Assembly: GCA_000750105.3 (NCBI GenBank)
Contig: JPHH03000012.1
Location: 434,001 to 498,000, forward strand
Source of the DNA: Tolypocladium sp. Sup5 PDA-1
Taxonomy: Eukaryota > Ascomycota > Sordariomycetes > Hypocreales > Ophiocordycipitaceae
Direction of reading: 5' to 3'
Length of the DNA stretch: 64,000 nt
Shown piece by piece: positions 1 to 11,242 of this stretch. A program made the position numbers and the translations under genes. The notes beneath the pieces are model-generated. The model was not told the DNA's origin. It ran no database searches and saw nothing but the letters and a program-made list of their open reading frames with translations. How positions within the stretch are numbered: the first letter of the stretch is position 1; every line of letters begins with the position of its first letter.

Positions 1-2852
1 TGGTGCTCGGGCGATGGGGGGACACGGCGATGCCGAATGCGACGAGCGGCGAGAGCAGGTCCATTGCCAGTATCCCGCAGCTGCAGGCGATCAAGGGGGG
101 CGTGGAGTGCCTGACGTCGCTCGAGGGCCTGCCCGTGATATGGGAGGCGCTGCGGAACTGCTTCGAAGTGCATTGGTATGTTTCGCTACGGGCAGTGAGG
201 TGTGGGAGCTGGAGCTGACGACTACAGGTCTGGTGACATCCAGCAGCAGGCCAGCCCCCAGGAGGCTCAGGACGAGCTGATGAATCTCATGACCATCATG
301 TACATTGCCATCCAGGAGACGCTCAGCGACCCAGAGGACATGTCGTCTTCGTACGGAAAGCTCCGTATGTCTCCATACTCCCCATGCCCGCCATTATTCA
401 CAACACTGACCCTGGACTAGTCGAGCTGAACCCCTCGCTTGTCGACTTTATGCTCACGGCAACCTCGAAGCTCCGATGGGATGAACAGAGCACTATGCCT
501 CATACACAGGCGAGTCTAGTCTACTCAAAAGCGGTGATAGAGATGTTGCTGACTGAAGCAGATCTTTCTGCTTTTCTGGAAATCCATTCTGCTCGTTTTT
601 GGCGGAACCAAGGACCTCGAGAAGCTAAAGAAGGCTACCAGCGAGATGACAAACGACGGCCAGGATAAGGAGACAATCACCGCGTCGCCTTTGGACTACC
701 ACGTGTTCCGTCAGGAAATCACATCCAAATACCCGGCATATATTCCTCCTCATCCAGTGATACCCCTCGAAGCAGACAATGCCTCGCTCCTCCCTCCCCT
801 GCCGCACGTGTCATCCAGAAGCATCGCATCAAGTGGCATAATTCAGACACCGGGGCACGCTCAAAGCGGCGGTGCCTCCATCCTTCACCAGCCAGTTCAC
901 ATCGCCACTCCTGCCCCGTCACCCCCTCCGTCGCCCGGAGTTGGAGGCAAGGGGGGGAAGAAGCAAAACTACCAGACGAATCAGAATTTCCCTTTCATGT
1001 ACCCTCCGCTCGACGCTACCAGTAACAGCGCCGGCGGGAAGGGTATGGCTGGTCTTCATGACCTGCTGGTCAGCCGGAGATGGGAAGGCAGTGACATTCC
1101 AGCGTCGATTCTCGAAGCCGGCGAGCTCTTCTCGTCCCGTGTCAGGATGACTCGGGGAACCCGGCAGCTGTGGGACGAGCGCGAGCGGTTCCTCAAGTAT
1201 GAGCGCGGCTGGGGGCTATCAGACGATGACGATGACATTGACGGTCTCAGTCTTGATGAGTTGACGCTCGAAGAGAAAGAGGTGCTCAAGGAGCTCAAGG
1301 CGGAGGACAGGAGAGCCACTTTGCCGCCTCCGTCAGAGGAAGAGGTGGACTTTGGCCCAAGACCCGACCGACTGAGCGACAGGGATAAGCAGAGGCTGGT
1401 GGCGGTAGAGAGGTTCTACGTAAGTACTTTGTCGCTGCTTGACATGAGAGACCTGGCTGACACGCTTCCTCGGCAGCGAGAGTCCCTGCCTCACCTGCAG
1501 TCATTGGTGATTGTCCTCTTGCGGCCGATTCTGGCCAATGTCACTGCAATTGTGACGCAGCAGGCGGCGCAAATTCCCAATGGGATGGCTAGGGGTAACA
1601 ACCCGGGCATGAATGGTGGCCCTGCCGCTCAAAAACCGCCAGAGATGGCTGGGCAAATACCCCATGTAGAGGAGCCAGAGCCGTCTCCCGAGGAGATTGA
1701 CGCGGCGAGGACGCGGGAGATTACATCCAAGGCCATGACTGGCATTCTGCTTTTGTTGTTGAAGTGGTTGAGAATATCCCGTGAGTCACCCCGAGCAGGA
1801 GTCTTGAGTTGTTGCTAACGACGGCTATACAGATGTGCTCAAGTTTGAGTATTTTACGCAGCTTCTGCTGGACTCAAACTACATTCCGCTTGTCCTCAAG
1901 CTCTTTGCGCACCAAGACATTCAGCAGGTGGTGGACAGCAAGATGGACCGTGTCGAGAACAGGTGAGCAAGGAAGACCCCCTGTGTTGCTGGCGGAAGCT
2001 AACGTGTGCAGCTTCTTCCAATTCTGCAATTTGCGCTCCAAGTTCAAGGATAGAGTGGAGAGCGACCTCGAGCACGAGGACGAAGAGGATGAAGGAGACG
2101 TCGAGGACAAGCACGAGGACGATGAGCCGGAAGAAGGCGAAGAGAGCGACGATAGCGCAGCACCGCCTCCCATCAAGAGACGGCGGTCGCCCGAGCAGGC
2201 AGAGGCCGAGTCCGAGTCCGAGTCCGAGGAGGATGGAGACGCCGGCAGCGACGGCCAGGCCTCGACGAGGCCCGAGGTGGACGAGCTCGGCTACCCCGTC
2301 AACCCACTCCCGGCAGAGCCAATCACCGACTTTTCGCGGCGCAACTTCTTCTCGCTGATCAACTACCTACGGGTGATGCAGAAGATATGCAAGAACAAGG
2401 CGCACCGCAACCTGCTGCTGGTGCAGTACAAGTCGTCGCAGATCCTGCGCAAGTCGCTGCGGGTGCCGCAGGAGGAGCTGCGGCTGTACACGCTGAAGCT
2501 GTTCAAGAACCAGGTGCCGTACTGCGGGCGCAAGTGGCGGCAGAGCAACATGCGGGTCATCACGGCCGTGTACCTGCACTGCCGGCCGGAGCTGCGGGAC
2601 GAGTGGCTGGCGGGCAGCGACGTGGACGCCGAGGTGGAGGGCGCGCTGCCGCTGGAGCAGGCGCTGCGGAGCCTGACGCACTGGCGCAACGTGCGGCGGT
2701 ACCCGGACAAGATTGCGGCGGAGATCCGGTCGGCGATGCGCGAGGAGCAGGACTTTTTCACGCGGGAGCTGGAGAAGCTGGATGTGAACTGGGCCGAGGT
2801 GGGCGGGGATGATGGCATGAGCGAGATGGATCATGTGGAGGGGTGGGCGTGA
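1..2852 (+). CDS. far11: STRIPAK complex subunit Far11/HAM-2 (STRIP1/2 homologue), 3' part
   Basis: This is the C-terminal 843 residues of a Far11/STRIP protein (HAM-2 in Neurospora, PRO22 in Sordaria). In the family it is a scaffold of the STRIPAK phosphatase-kinase complex, which acts in cell fusion, septation and fruiting-body formation. The gene enters from the left edge, so its start is not in the window. Seven exons join in one frame: 1-175, 228-364, 421-509, 562-1419, 1477-1780, 1833-1962 and 2012-2852. Visible family features are the conserved opening block (IPQLQAIKGGVECLTSL), a proline-rich linker near 860-960, an acidic block (SDDDDDIDG) near 1220 and a second Glu/Asp-rich block near 2070-2250. 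A conserved C-terminal region ends at the TGA at 2850. The intron at 510-561 uses a GC donor. The 57-nt intron at 1420-1476 is open in frame. The gene is convergent with the MARVEL gene. Confidence 0.88.
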
Positions 2853-3255
2853 TGTCGAGTAGAGGCCCAGAAGGGCATATAGGATGTGGCACCGAATAGT
2901 CCAACGAGGGACAAAGGTATACAGTTCCTCGAGTGTTCCTCGAGTGTGCAAAATAAGTCACAGACACACGGATCTCGGGGGCCGAGCGAGAGTGACATCA
3001 TGCCGTATTAAGTATTAATGGCGCTAATGCGCATCGCATGCCTCACGCAATTGGCATATATACAGCCGAGACTATACAAAAATTCATAGCAACGCTTAGC
3101 GAAGGGACGGCTCTCAGCCAAGTCTCTCGTCACATAAGGCGAGGGGTATCATTGTCCGTTTTTCAAAGTCCACCGGCCTCGTATCTCTCCCACCGCCATT
3201 ACCATCTTACACGAGCACACGCGTATTAAACACAACGTGCCGTATCGCTTCGCGC
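2853..3255. other. intergenic, convergent 3' ends
   Basis: These 403 bases separate the stop codons of two convergent genes. They hold both 3' untranslated ends and AT-richer stretches such as the one near 3010-3070. I see no open frame with protein-like composition. Confidence 0.7.
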
Positions 3256-4267
3256 TCAAGCCCGTTCGTAAACGCCGTCGCTGTACTGGTAGTTGCCGGG
3301 CGCCTCCGCCACCTGAGGCGCGGTATGCCAACCGCCGCCGCCATGAGCCGGCTGTTGAGTGAAGCCAGCGTTGCTGTTGTCCACGATGCCGCCCTGCTGG
3401 TAGCCACCCTGCTGGTAGCCGTAGCCGGTCTCGGGCTTGACGTAGTCGGCGCTCGGCCCGCGGCCGGCACCCGCAACGGGGTGGTCATGGGCAAAGGCGG
3501 TGGTCTCGGTGCCGTAGCTCTGGCGGTCGCCGGCGAGCTGCGCCGGGAGCGTGTGCTCGGGGAGGGCGTTGGCGTCGTCGACGGGCGCAGCCTTGCTCTT
3601 GCGGCCGAAGCGGCCGAGGAAGCCTCCGCGGCGGCGCTGGGAGCCGTAGCCCGAGGTGTAGTTGTTGTCCGGGCCGGGGCCGAAGCGCTTCTCCTTGCGG
3701 TGGTGGCGAACGAGGGCGATTTCTACGAGGATGGAGAAGGCGAAGAAGAAGCTGCAAAGGTCAGTATGCTGAGAACGATAATTTGAGGAGAAAGATGGCT
3801 TACACGGCGACGATGGCGACGGCAAAACACGCAGTCTGTAGACGGCATGCCGTGTGGAAGCTCGGCAGCGCCGTGAAGCCACTCGAGCCCTGCACCTGAG
3901 CGGCCGACTGCCCCGTCCCAAACGGCGTATCGATGTTTCCGTTGCACGAGCCCGCGCCGTTCTTATTGGCAACAGCGACATAGATGAAGGCGCCGATGAA
4001 GCACACGTCGAGGATGATGGCGATGAAGGACGTGAGGGCGAAGCCGGCGACGCAGCACAGCAGCAGCAGGCCGATGAGGGTGTAGAGCACGGCGGCGCCC
4101 GAGATGCCCTCAACGGCGCGGACGCTGTTGGCGACGGGCAGGTTGTGGTTGCGCAGCGTGGCGAGGAAGTACGAGTAGACGCCGAGGACGAGGGCGGCGC
4201 AGCAGAACTGGATGCCACGAATGAACCACTGCACGAACTTGAGGGCGAAGCCGGAGGAGGCGCCCAT
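3256..4267 (-). CDS. MARVEL-type four-helix membrane protein
   Basis: The gene has two exons (4267-3804 and 3751-3256) around a 52-nt intron and encodes 319 residues. Exon 1 shows three hydrophobic segments, at about residues 14-36, 57-80 and 81-100. A fourth spans the exon junction (FFFAFSILVEIALV). Helix number and spacing fit the MARVEL family of fungal plasma-membrane proteins, and the N-terminus (GFALKFVQWFIRGIQF) is typical of that group. A hydrophilic, probably cytosolic tail of about 140 residues follows. It begins with a basic patch (RHHRKEKR) and carries a tandem YQQGG repeat. The exact substrate or partner cannot be read from the sequence; related proteins organise membrane microdomains. 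The ATG at 4267 is the first in frame after the promoter region and places the helix directly after a short N-terminus. Confidence 0.75.
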
Positions 4268-7200
4268 GGTTGCGGCTGTTGAGTTGAGGATGTGAAGAGT
4301 TTTACGGAATGGGGGTGGAAACGATCGGACCCTCGTAGGGCGAGGATGAGGATGAGGTTGAGAATGGGCGTTTCGGTGCGTGGGACAGAGGAGGAGCTGA
4401 GGTTGCCCACGATCGGGGGGGATCGGTGGGATATTTTTAAGTACCGGCAGGAGGGTGCATTACGTCTGCCTTACGCTGCTATACATACGGGCTCTGGGCG
4501 GCTACCAGCTGTGATCTCAGCATCAGCACAGCTGCCAGCTTCTTCTCATGAGGGTTGCCTCCTGTTCTGGCCATTTGCAGAGCTTCACAGGACAAAGAAG
4601 TGGGATGATGACGAGGAGTGTGGCTGGTGGAGACGCGATGTCGTCAATGTGGAGGAGGCCCTGCATCAAGCGCGGCGCGTGATTGGCTGGGGCGGAGAGT
4701 TTGGCCACAGTTACGGCCACAGTTACAGCCACAGGTGCGACGCCCACTGTGGCTTGAGCACCCCGCCTATGTACGAGTAAGAGCTGAAGATCAACGGGCG
4801 GAATGTCTTGGCCTGGAGCACCACTGGTCGTGCCCAGCAAACACCCGATGCAGGGACCGGAGGAACGGCGCTGATCGTTTCGTCTCTGAGCCGAGCGCCA
4901 TCGAGTCGATCCTGGAATGATGTCAACGAGCCCGCATCTTGAATGACGCCGCGATTGACTTTAGGCTCCCCACCATCGACGAGGACCCAACCCAGGAAAC
5001 CGGCGGAAACCGCTGGCATGGCGCCAGGCAAGCGCCGGGCCATCGGTCAAGTCCACGGTGATGTTGGTGAGCAGCCTGGGTGGCTGGTAGTCTGAGTAAG
5101 GCCCGAGACGGTGTTACAGGAACACACGGTGAGCTGGGCCGTGTGCTTTGTCGTCCACGAGGCGAGGCATCGTGATGCGCGTCGTGATGCAGCGTGCAGC
5201 GGTTCATCCGTGGCACGTGGGACAACGTTACATACTACCTCAGCCAGTACTCCGTACACAATGCCGTGCGAGCGCAGTGCAACGAGCCCCATTGTCTCGG
5301 CAAGGTCGCAACTCGGTCAAGACAATGGACGGGAAGAAGGAGGAGGTTGAGAGGCAGCGGGTCGACCGATCAACTGGCATGAGGGAGGGCCGGGAGGAGC
5401 CGAGACCCCTTTGTCCAGGTGAGACATTGAATCTTTCCACGGGACGGACGACATATCGAACGAGCGGGGGGAAGCTGAAAATCAACGACGGGAAAAGGAA
5501 GTTGCTCAACCCATTCCGCGCATGCTGCAGTCATCAACGCCAACCCACGGCACGTTTTGGAGGAAAGATTGGAAATCACACGCCTCACCGTCGCCGTTGC
5601 AGACGGACAGGGCTGAGCCCAAGCATCGCCGCCGGCAGAGGGCGGCTTTGGGGGCGAGAACGGCCTTCTTTCGGCGACGAGCCGGGGGTGTTCGCTGGGC
5701 TCCTTTCTGCAACCTGCATGAAATACTAGTAATGGATGCGGGACGAGAAAGCACGCTGCACGCAGCCGGTGGACGGCGGCGGACATAATGCCTCGTCGCC
5801 GCCTGCTGTGCCGCGCGGAAAGTCGAGAACGGTTCCCGTGTAACATGATGGCACGGCACCACGGAATATCGCATCTCGTTCGCGTTCGGTGGAGCTCGGA
5901 AGCATCAGCCGGCCGAGGCTTTTGAACGCTGTGGCTTTCAAGGGGCGCGAGAGTTGGCTGCTTCGTATCGGCGGCTGAGCTGCAGGCCATCAAATGCGGC
6001 GTGCGTGATTGGCCGACTGGGTGTTGCCAACATGTCGGCTTTGGCTGGGCGAGCGGTTTCTTCGGTGAATCTTCAACAGGGTCCAAGATTTGAAGAGCAA
6101 GGATGAGAGCAATGGAGAGTGCAGTCGGACAGTCTTTTAACGCCGGTAAAGGGGGGCTCGGACACGATGGCCGACGCGTTGACTCTCGACTACGGGAGTA
6201 CTTCGTACGACGTTCAAGCTCAACCAGCAAGCGCCTTTCGAAACCTTGAGCATAGAAGAAAACTGCCACGGGAAGAAAACAACTCGCAAAAGAAGACGTG
6301 AGCTGGCTGCGCCTCCACATCGTCCGAGTCGCGAACCCAGAGGCCAGATGCCGCGGGCACGGCTCGAACAGTGAACCCCTGGTCAGAAAGCTTGGATCAC
6401 TCGCACACGCCGCCGACGGTGACACTCTGACGAACCGAGCGTAGACTCTCCGTGGACCATCGTGAGCCTTCGTGACGAGGCGGATGAACCGACGAACGGA
6501 CGACGCCGCAGCTCGACGGGCTTCCCCATTTTGCTAATATCTTGGCTGCCATTGGCAGCGGAGCTCCAGACGCGGCCCGAAGAGACTATTGATGTGCAAT
6601 CTCGACGGAAGAGGCATGTTGCGCACGCGTCCACGGGCCATGGGCATGCAATGCAATACATACAGGCATTCGCGGAACGGCAAAGCCCATCTCGAAGGCT
6701 GTCGAAGCGAGGGCGAAGGGAATCCAAATTGCAACTTCGACTCTGGCATCACAGGATTCATCAGTCGGGGACCGACAGCAGGGGGTCCTTCGGGAGTGCG
6801 GCTGAGCAGCATCCACAGCAACCCGGCAGCCAATGCCATGCCAGAGCCATCGACCCATGCCGAGGATGCCCCTGACCAGACTAAGGCGGTCGTTTGCCAA
6901 AAATACGAAGCGCCAGCGCACAAACGTCCCCCCATCCCATCCTGCGGCCTCCATCGTCAACGAGCCAATGCACAAATTTGCTTCTGGTGCAACCGCAAGG
7001 GCCTGGCTCGGGCTGGCGCCGACTGGACTGTGGCCTGGCAGCTTGGCTGCATCTGCGTTTGCGCTGGGGCCCTGAGCGAGCGAGCGAGCGATGCGGTGCG
7101 GTGCGGTGCCTCGGGGCGAGTGAGCGGCTGGGTCATCAGCGATATGCAGCTCCCGGATGGATGGCCTTTGCCTCGCTCCCTCCTCTATCTCTCTCGCTCG

Positions 7201-7443
7201 CGTGGTCTGATTTCTGCTTTTGCTCTTATATCTCCCCTGCGTCCTCGTCGTTCGTTGTCTTGGCGTGACTGTTTGTTTCTCTCGCTCGTGGTTGTGACGA
7301 GTTTTGTCTCTGGTCAGCCCTCGCTCTTCAACGACATTCGTTTGCGAACCTCGTCGTTGGATGCTCCTGTAGGAACCGGCCGCCGTCTTCTTCTCGCGGA
7401 GAAAGGGTAGTCGAGTGTGAGAGCATTCCACATCACCACCACC
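4268..7443. other. 3.2 kb spacer without a supported gene
   Basis: This is the shared upstream region of two divergent genes. It contains frames of up to 358 codons (for example 5370-6425 on the minus strand), but their composition is low-complexity and Arg/Ser/Pro-rich, and I recognise no domain. The part from about 7180 to 7440 is pyrimidine-rich and reads as promoter and 5' untranslated leader of the peroxidase gene. Short GTAC-ended palindromes lie at 5247-5257 and 6198-6208. Confidence 0.6.
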
Positions 7444-10288
7444 ATGCGGTCCTCCTCGGTGCTGCTGGCCCTCTTGGGCTTGGCCGGCCATACGCTGGCC
7501 GACCCGACCTGGCCGTCCGACGTCGACGAGCTCGAGGAGATCATGTACCAGCTCTTCTCGTTCCGCGCCCGCAAGTTCGCCGACACTGTGAGCCCCTGCG
7601 CGAACGAAGCCTCCGGCCCCGGACGGCAGAACGCCGCCGAGTGGCTCCGGACTCCCTTCCACGACATGTCAACGCGCAACACCTTCTTCCACACCGGCGG
7701 CCTCGACGCCTCGCTGCAGTACGAGCTGGACAACGGCGAGAACACGGGCCCCGGCCACAAGACGACGCTCATGTTCATGGCCCCCTACATGTCCCCCAAG
7801 TCTAGCCTGTCGGACCTCCTCGCCCTGGGCGTCTACACGTCCGTCCGGTCCTGCGGCGGCCCCGCCGTGCCGGTCTCTGCCGGCCGCAAGGACGCCACGG
7901 AAAAGGGCAACACGGGTGTGCCACAGCCCCAGAACTCAGTCGTCACGTTCCAGCAGCAGTTTGAGCGCATGGGCTTCACCAATGAGGAGATGATCCAGGT
8001 CACGGCCTGCGGCCACACACTCGGCGGTGTCCACCAGCAGGAGTTCCCAGAGCTGATGCCCCCGGGTGACAACAAGAACGGCGAGGCCGGGCTCGACTCG
8101 ACCGTCGCCGTCTTCGACAACAAGGTCGTCACCGAGTACCTCTCGGGCAACACCACGAACCCGCTCGTCGTCGGGCCCTCGGTCAAGATCAACAAGCACT
8201 CCGACTTCAAGGTCTTCAACTCGGACGGCAACAAGACCATGACGGCCCTCGCCGACCCGGCCAAGTTCCAGGACGTCTGCAAGGTGGTCCTGCAGAAGAT
8301 GATTAACGCTGTGCCCCCCGAGGTCACGCTGTCCGACCCCATCGTCCCCTACACTGTCAAGCCCGTCAACCTGCAGCTCACCCTCGCCAACGGCGGCGCC
8401 GCGCTCTCGCTCACGGGCTTCATCCGCGTCAAGACCACGGGCCTAGTCAATGACAGCATCAAGAGCGTCAGCGTCACCTACAAGGACCGCAAGGGCGCCT
8501 CCGATTGCGGCTCCAGCTCGTGCACCATCACGAGCACCGTCCAGGGCGTCAGCCAGGGCTTTGACGATACCTTTGCCTTCTACCCCATCCAGGCGACCAT
8601 CCCCGCCTCGTCTGGCATCTCGTCCTTTACCGTCACTGTCAACAACGCCGACGGCACGAATAAGGTGTACGACAACAACGGCAAGGCGTATCCTCTGCAG
8701 GACGACATCGTGTTCCAGGCCCCGCAGAGTTGTGTGACGGGCAATAACGGTGCCGTCACGCTGGTTGCGGCCGTTCGCAACGACGTCGCCAGCAAGGGCT
8801 CCAAGGCGACCATCTGGTTCAAGACTCCCCAGACCAACAGCCCCGTGCCGCAGCTGAAGAACTCGACGATTGATCTCAAGAAGGGCGCCTGCGTCGGCAA
8901 GTACACCCTCTTTGCCTCCGACTACACCGTCGAGGGCGGCATGGTGTACGAGTCGCACGTCGACGTCACGGCCGGCACCCAGACGGACGGCTTCAAGAGC
9001 CTTGCCGGCATCGGCGGCACGTGCCAGGCCTTTGACAATCCTGCGCCGTGCGACGCAGTCGACCCGCCCGTCAGCACGTCTACCGCGTCGACCACTGGAC
9101 CTACCGTGCCGCCCGTCACCTCGACCACGACCCAGGGCGTCAACACCACCGCGACGGTGACGACCTCGACGGCCGGCCCGACGGCTACGCTGCACCACCG
9201 CGATATTGTCGGCGGCTACAAGATGGTGTCGTGCTGGACCGAGGGCAACAACACCCGCGCCCTGGACGGAATCTCCTTTGCCAACGACACGATGACGCTC
9301 GAGAAGTGCATGACCTACTGCAGTGCCTACGTCTACTGGGGTACCGAGTACGGCCGCGAGTGTGAGTTTCCCCTCTTTTGATTCAAGCCCCTTTTCCATG
9401 AATGAGTATAACTGACTCGAGGCAGGCTACTGCGGCAACACTCTGGCCAAGAGCAGCGAGGCCGCCCCCCTGGCCGACTGCAACATGGCCTGCGGCGGCG
9501 ACGCCAGCGAGTACTGCGGCGCCGGCAACCGCATCGAGCTCTACTCGACGACCAGCGCGCCCGTGACGCCCACGCCCACCGCCACGCTCATCCACAAGCC
9601 CACCGTCTCCCCCTACACGCTCGTCGGCTGCTGGACCGAGGGCAACGGCGCGCGCGCGCTCGAGCAAAAGGCGACGACGGCCCCCGACATGACCAACGAC
9701 GCGTGCGGCGCCTTCTGCAAGGACTACAAGTACTTCGGCACCGAGTACGGCGCCGAGTGCTACTGCGGCAGCTACCTCGCCGAGAGCAGCGCCACGGCGC
9801 CCCTGGCCGACTGCAACATGCCCTGCGGCGGCGACCGCTTCCAGTACTGCGGCGCCAGCAACCGCCTCGAGCTGTACATGAACCCCAACGCCACGGGCGG
9901 CAAACCCGAGCAGCCGGCGGCCGTGGGCGACTACGTCCTCGTCGGCTGCCAGACCGAGGGCAACGGCACGCGCGCGCTGCCGGACAAGGCCACGGCCGCC
10001 GACGCCATGACCAACACGCAGTGCGCCGCCTTCTGCAAGGACTACAAGTACTTTGGCACCGAGTACGGGCGCGAGTGCTACTGCGGCAACAAGCTCGACG
10101 TGTCGAGCGCCGTCGCGCCGCAGAAGGAGTGCCAGATGCTGTGCGGCGGCAGCGCGATCGAGTACTGCGGCGCGGCCAACCGGCTGTCCGTGTACAAGAA
10201 GAAGGAGGTTGTTCCGCCTCCGCCGCCTCCTCCTCCTCCGGCTGCGACGCCGGCAAAGGCGCGGAGACGGAACCGTGCTCAAGTGTAG
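7444..10288 (+). CDS. secreted haem peroxidase with three C-terminal WSC domains
   Basis: Two exons (7444-9361 and 9426-10288) encode 926 residues. The first 19 residues form a signal peptide ending in LADP. A peroxidase domain of the plant/fungal haem superfamily follows. Its distal motif has Arg69 and His73 (WLRTPFHDM), and its probable proximal haem ligand is His191 (TACGHTLGGVH). Residues about 300-560 form a Thr/Val-rich, probably beta-structured region with several N-glycosylation sites. A Ser/Thr-rich linker then leads to three WSC domains at about 590-677, 702-791 and 808-896. Each WSC domain has the family cysteines and a conserved GTEYG segment. The tail is proline-rich and then basic. 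WSC domains bind carbohydrate in known fungal proteins, so a cell-wall-anchored oxidase is inferred. The ATG at 7444 starts the signal peptide; the frame upstream has no ATG. Confidence 0.85.
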
Positions 10289-10651
10289 ATGTGCTTCAGG
10301 GGTTGTGTATAAAGGGGGTGACAGTCTATATAGCGTGGATGTCATGACGTGATGAAATTGGCGCGTGAGATTATATAACCTGGTTGGGTTAAAAGTCGTC
10401 CCCGCTGTTGGATAGTACATAGGAAAAAGAGGATTCATATGAATATTTCCAAAGATTTATTGTTGCATGTGAGATGAATGGGAGGTTGATGCGAGGTTGT
10501 GAGCGAGGTTACACACCGTGCACTTAAAGCGGTAGTACCCCGCCTGCGCCGCGACGCGTACACTGAAGCGCGACTCACTCACCCGCATCTCACCGCTCAC
10601 CTCACCACTCACCTCACTCCATCCCTCATCTCACAGCCATCTCACCTCGCA
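10289..10651. other. intergenic between two + strand genes
   Basis: These 363 bases hold the 3' end of the peroxidase gene, with AT-rich sequence near 10360-10470, and the CENP-S promoter with its ACGCGT box at 10554-10559. I see no further gene. Confidence 0.7.
10554..10559. promoter_or_regulatory. MluI cell-cycle box (ACGCGT) upstream of CENP-S
   Basis: A perfect ACGCGT palindrome lies 93 bases upstream of the CENP-S start codon. In yeasts this is the binding site of MBF, which drives G1/S transcription. Function here is inferred from position and from matching sites at POLD2 and CENP-I. Confidence 0.45.
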
Positions 10652-11242
10652 ATGGCAGACACAACAAGCGAAGATGACCGCGAGGTAGGCCCCCCCCTCC
10701 CCTCTACCCTATCCATTTCGAATTACGCAGCGAGAGAAGAGGGGCTAAGAAGAGACAGCGCCTCAAGTCGGCCCTGTGGTTCGCCATCGGGCAGATCGTC
10801 GACGAGGAGAGCATGCGCCGCAACATCAACGCCACGCCGCAGTTCATCGGCGCCCTGACGGAGCTCGTCTGGACGCAGATCGGTGCGTCCCCTCCCCCTC
10901 CCCCTCCCCCCTTGCAGCACCCATCCCTCTTTGTGTCCATATTTCTTTCACGTCCACCTCCAAGCACCGAAGATGCAGAAACAGCAGCAAACGGCGAAGA
11001 ACAGAGCTTCCAGAAGAAAGGCGGCTAACACAGGAGTAGAGAATGTAGCCATGGACCTCGAGAGCTTCTCCCACCACGCCTCCCGCGCCACCGTCACCAC
11101 CGCCGACGTCCTCCTCCTCGCGCGCAAGAACCCGGACCTTCAGCAGCTGATGGAGGCCTTTGTCGAGGAGCGCCAGGCCAAGGCGGGCGGTGCCAACAAG
11201 AGCGGCAGGGGCGCGGGCAGGGGCAAGGCGAGGGCGGCGTGA
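10652..11242 (+). CDS. mhf1: CENP-S / Mhf1 histone-fold protein
   Basis: The gene encodes 121 residues with the CENP-S fold. The first helix block is RLKSALWFAIGQIVDEE, followed by INATPQFIGALTELVWTQI and then AMDLESFSHHASRATVTTADVLLLARKNPDL. Family members pair with CENP-X. They act at the inner kinetochore (with CENP-T-W) and in the Fanconi pathway, where the pair stimulates the FANCM helicase. Exons are 10652-10684, 10759-10882 and 11034-11242. The first acceptor is uncertain. CAG at 10756-10758 gives the family-like junction RE-RLKSALW, but an acceptor ending at 10734 also keeps the frame and would add a few basic residues. The nearer CAG ending at 10730 would run into a stop. The C-terminal tail is Gly/Arg/Lys-rich and probably contacts DNA. 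Confidence 0.85.

Noticed and set aside
5370..6425. 351-codon open frame on the minus strand
   Set aside because: Random-looking, Arg/Ser/Pro/Ala-rich composition, no domain, no start context or splice support; chance open frame in GC-rich spacer.
6586..7662. 358-codon minus frame overlapping a 273-codon plus frame
   Set aside because: It overlaps the leader and the first exon of the peroxidase gene antisense and has no protein-like features.
8443..9399. 318-codon minus-strand frame
   Set aside because: Antisense shadow of the peroxidase gene caused by its codon bias.
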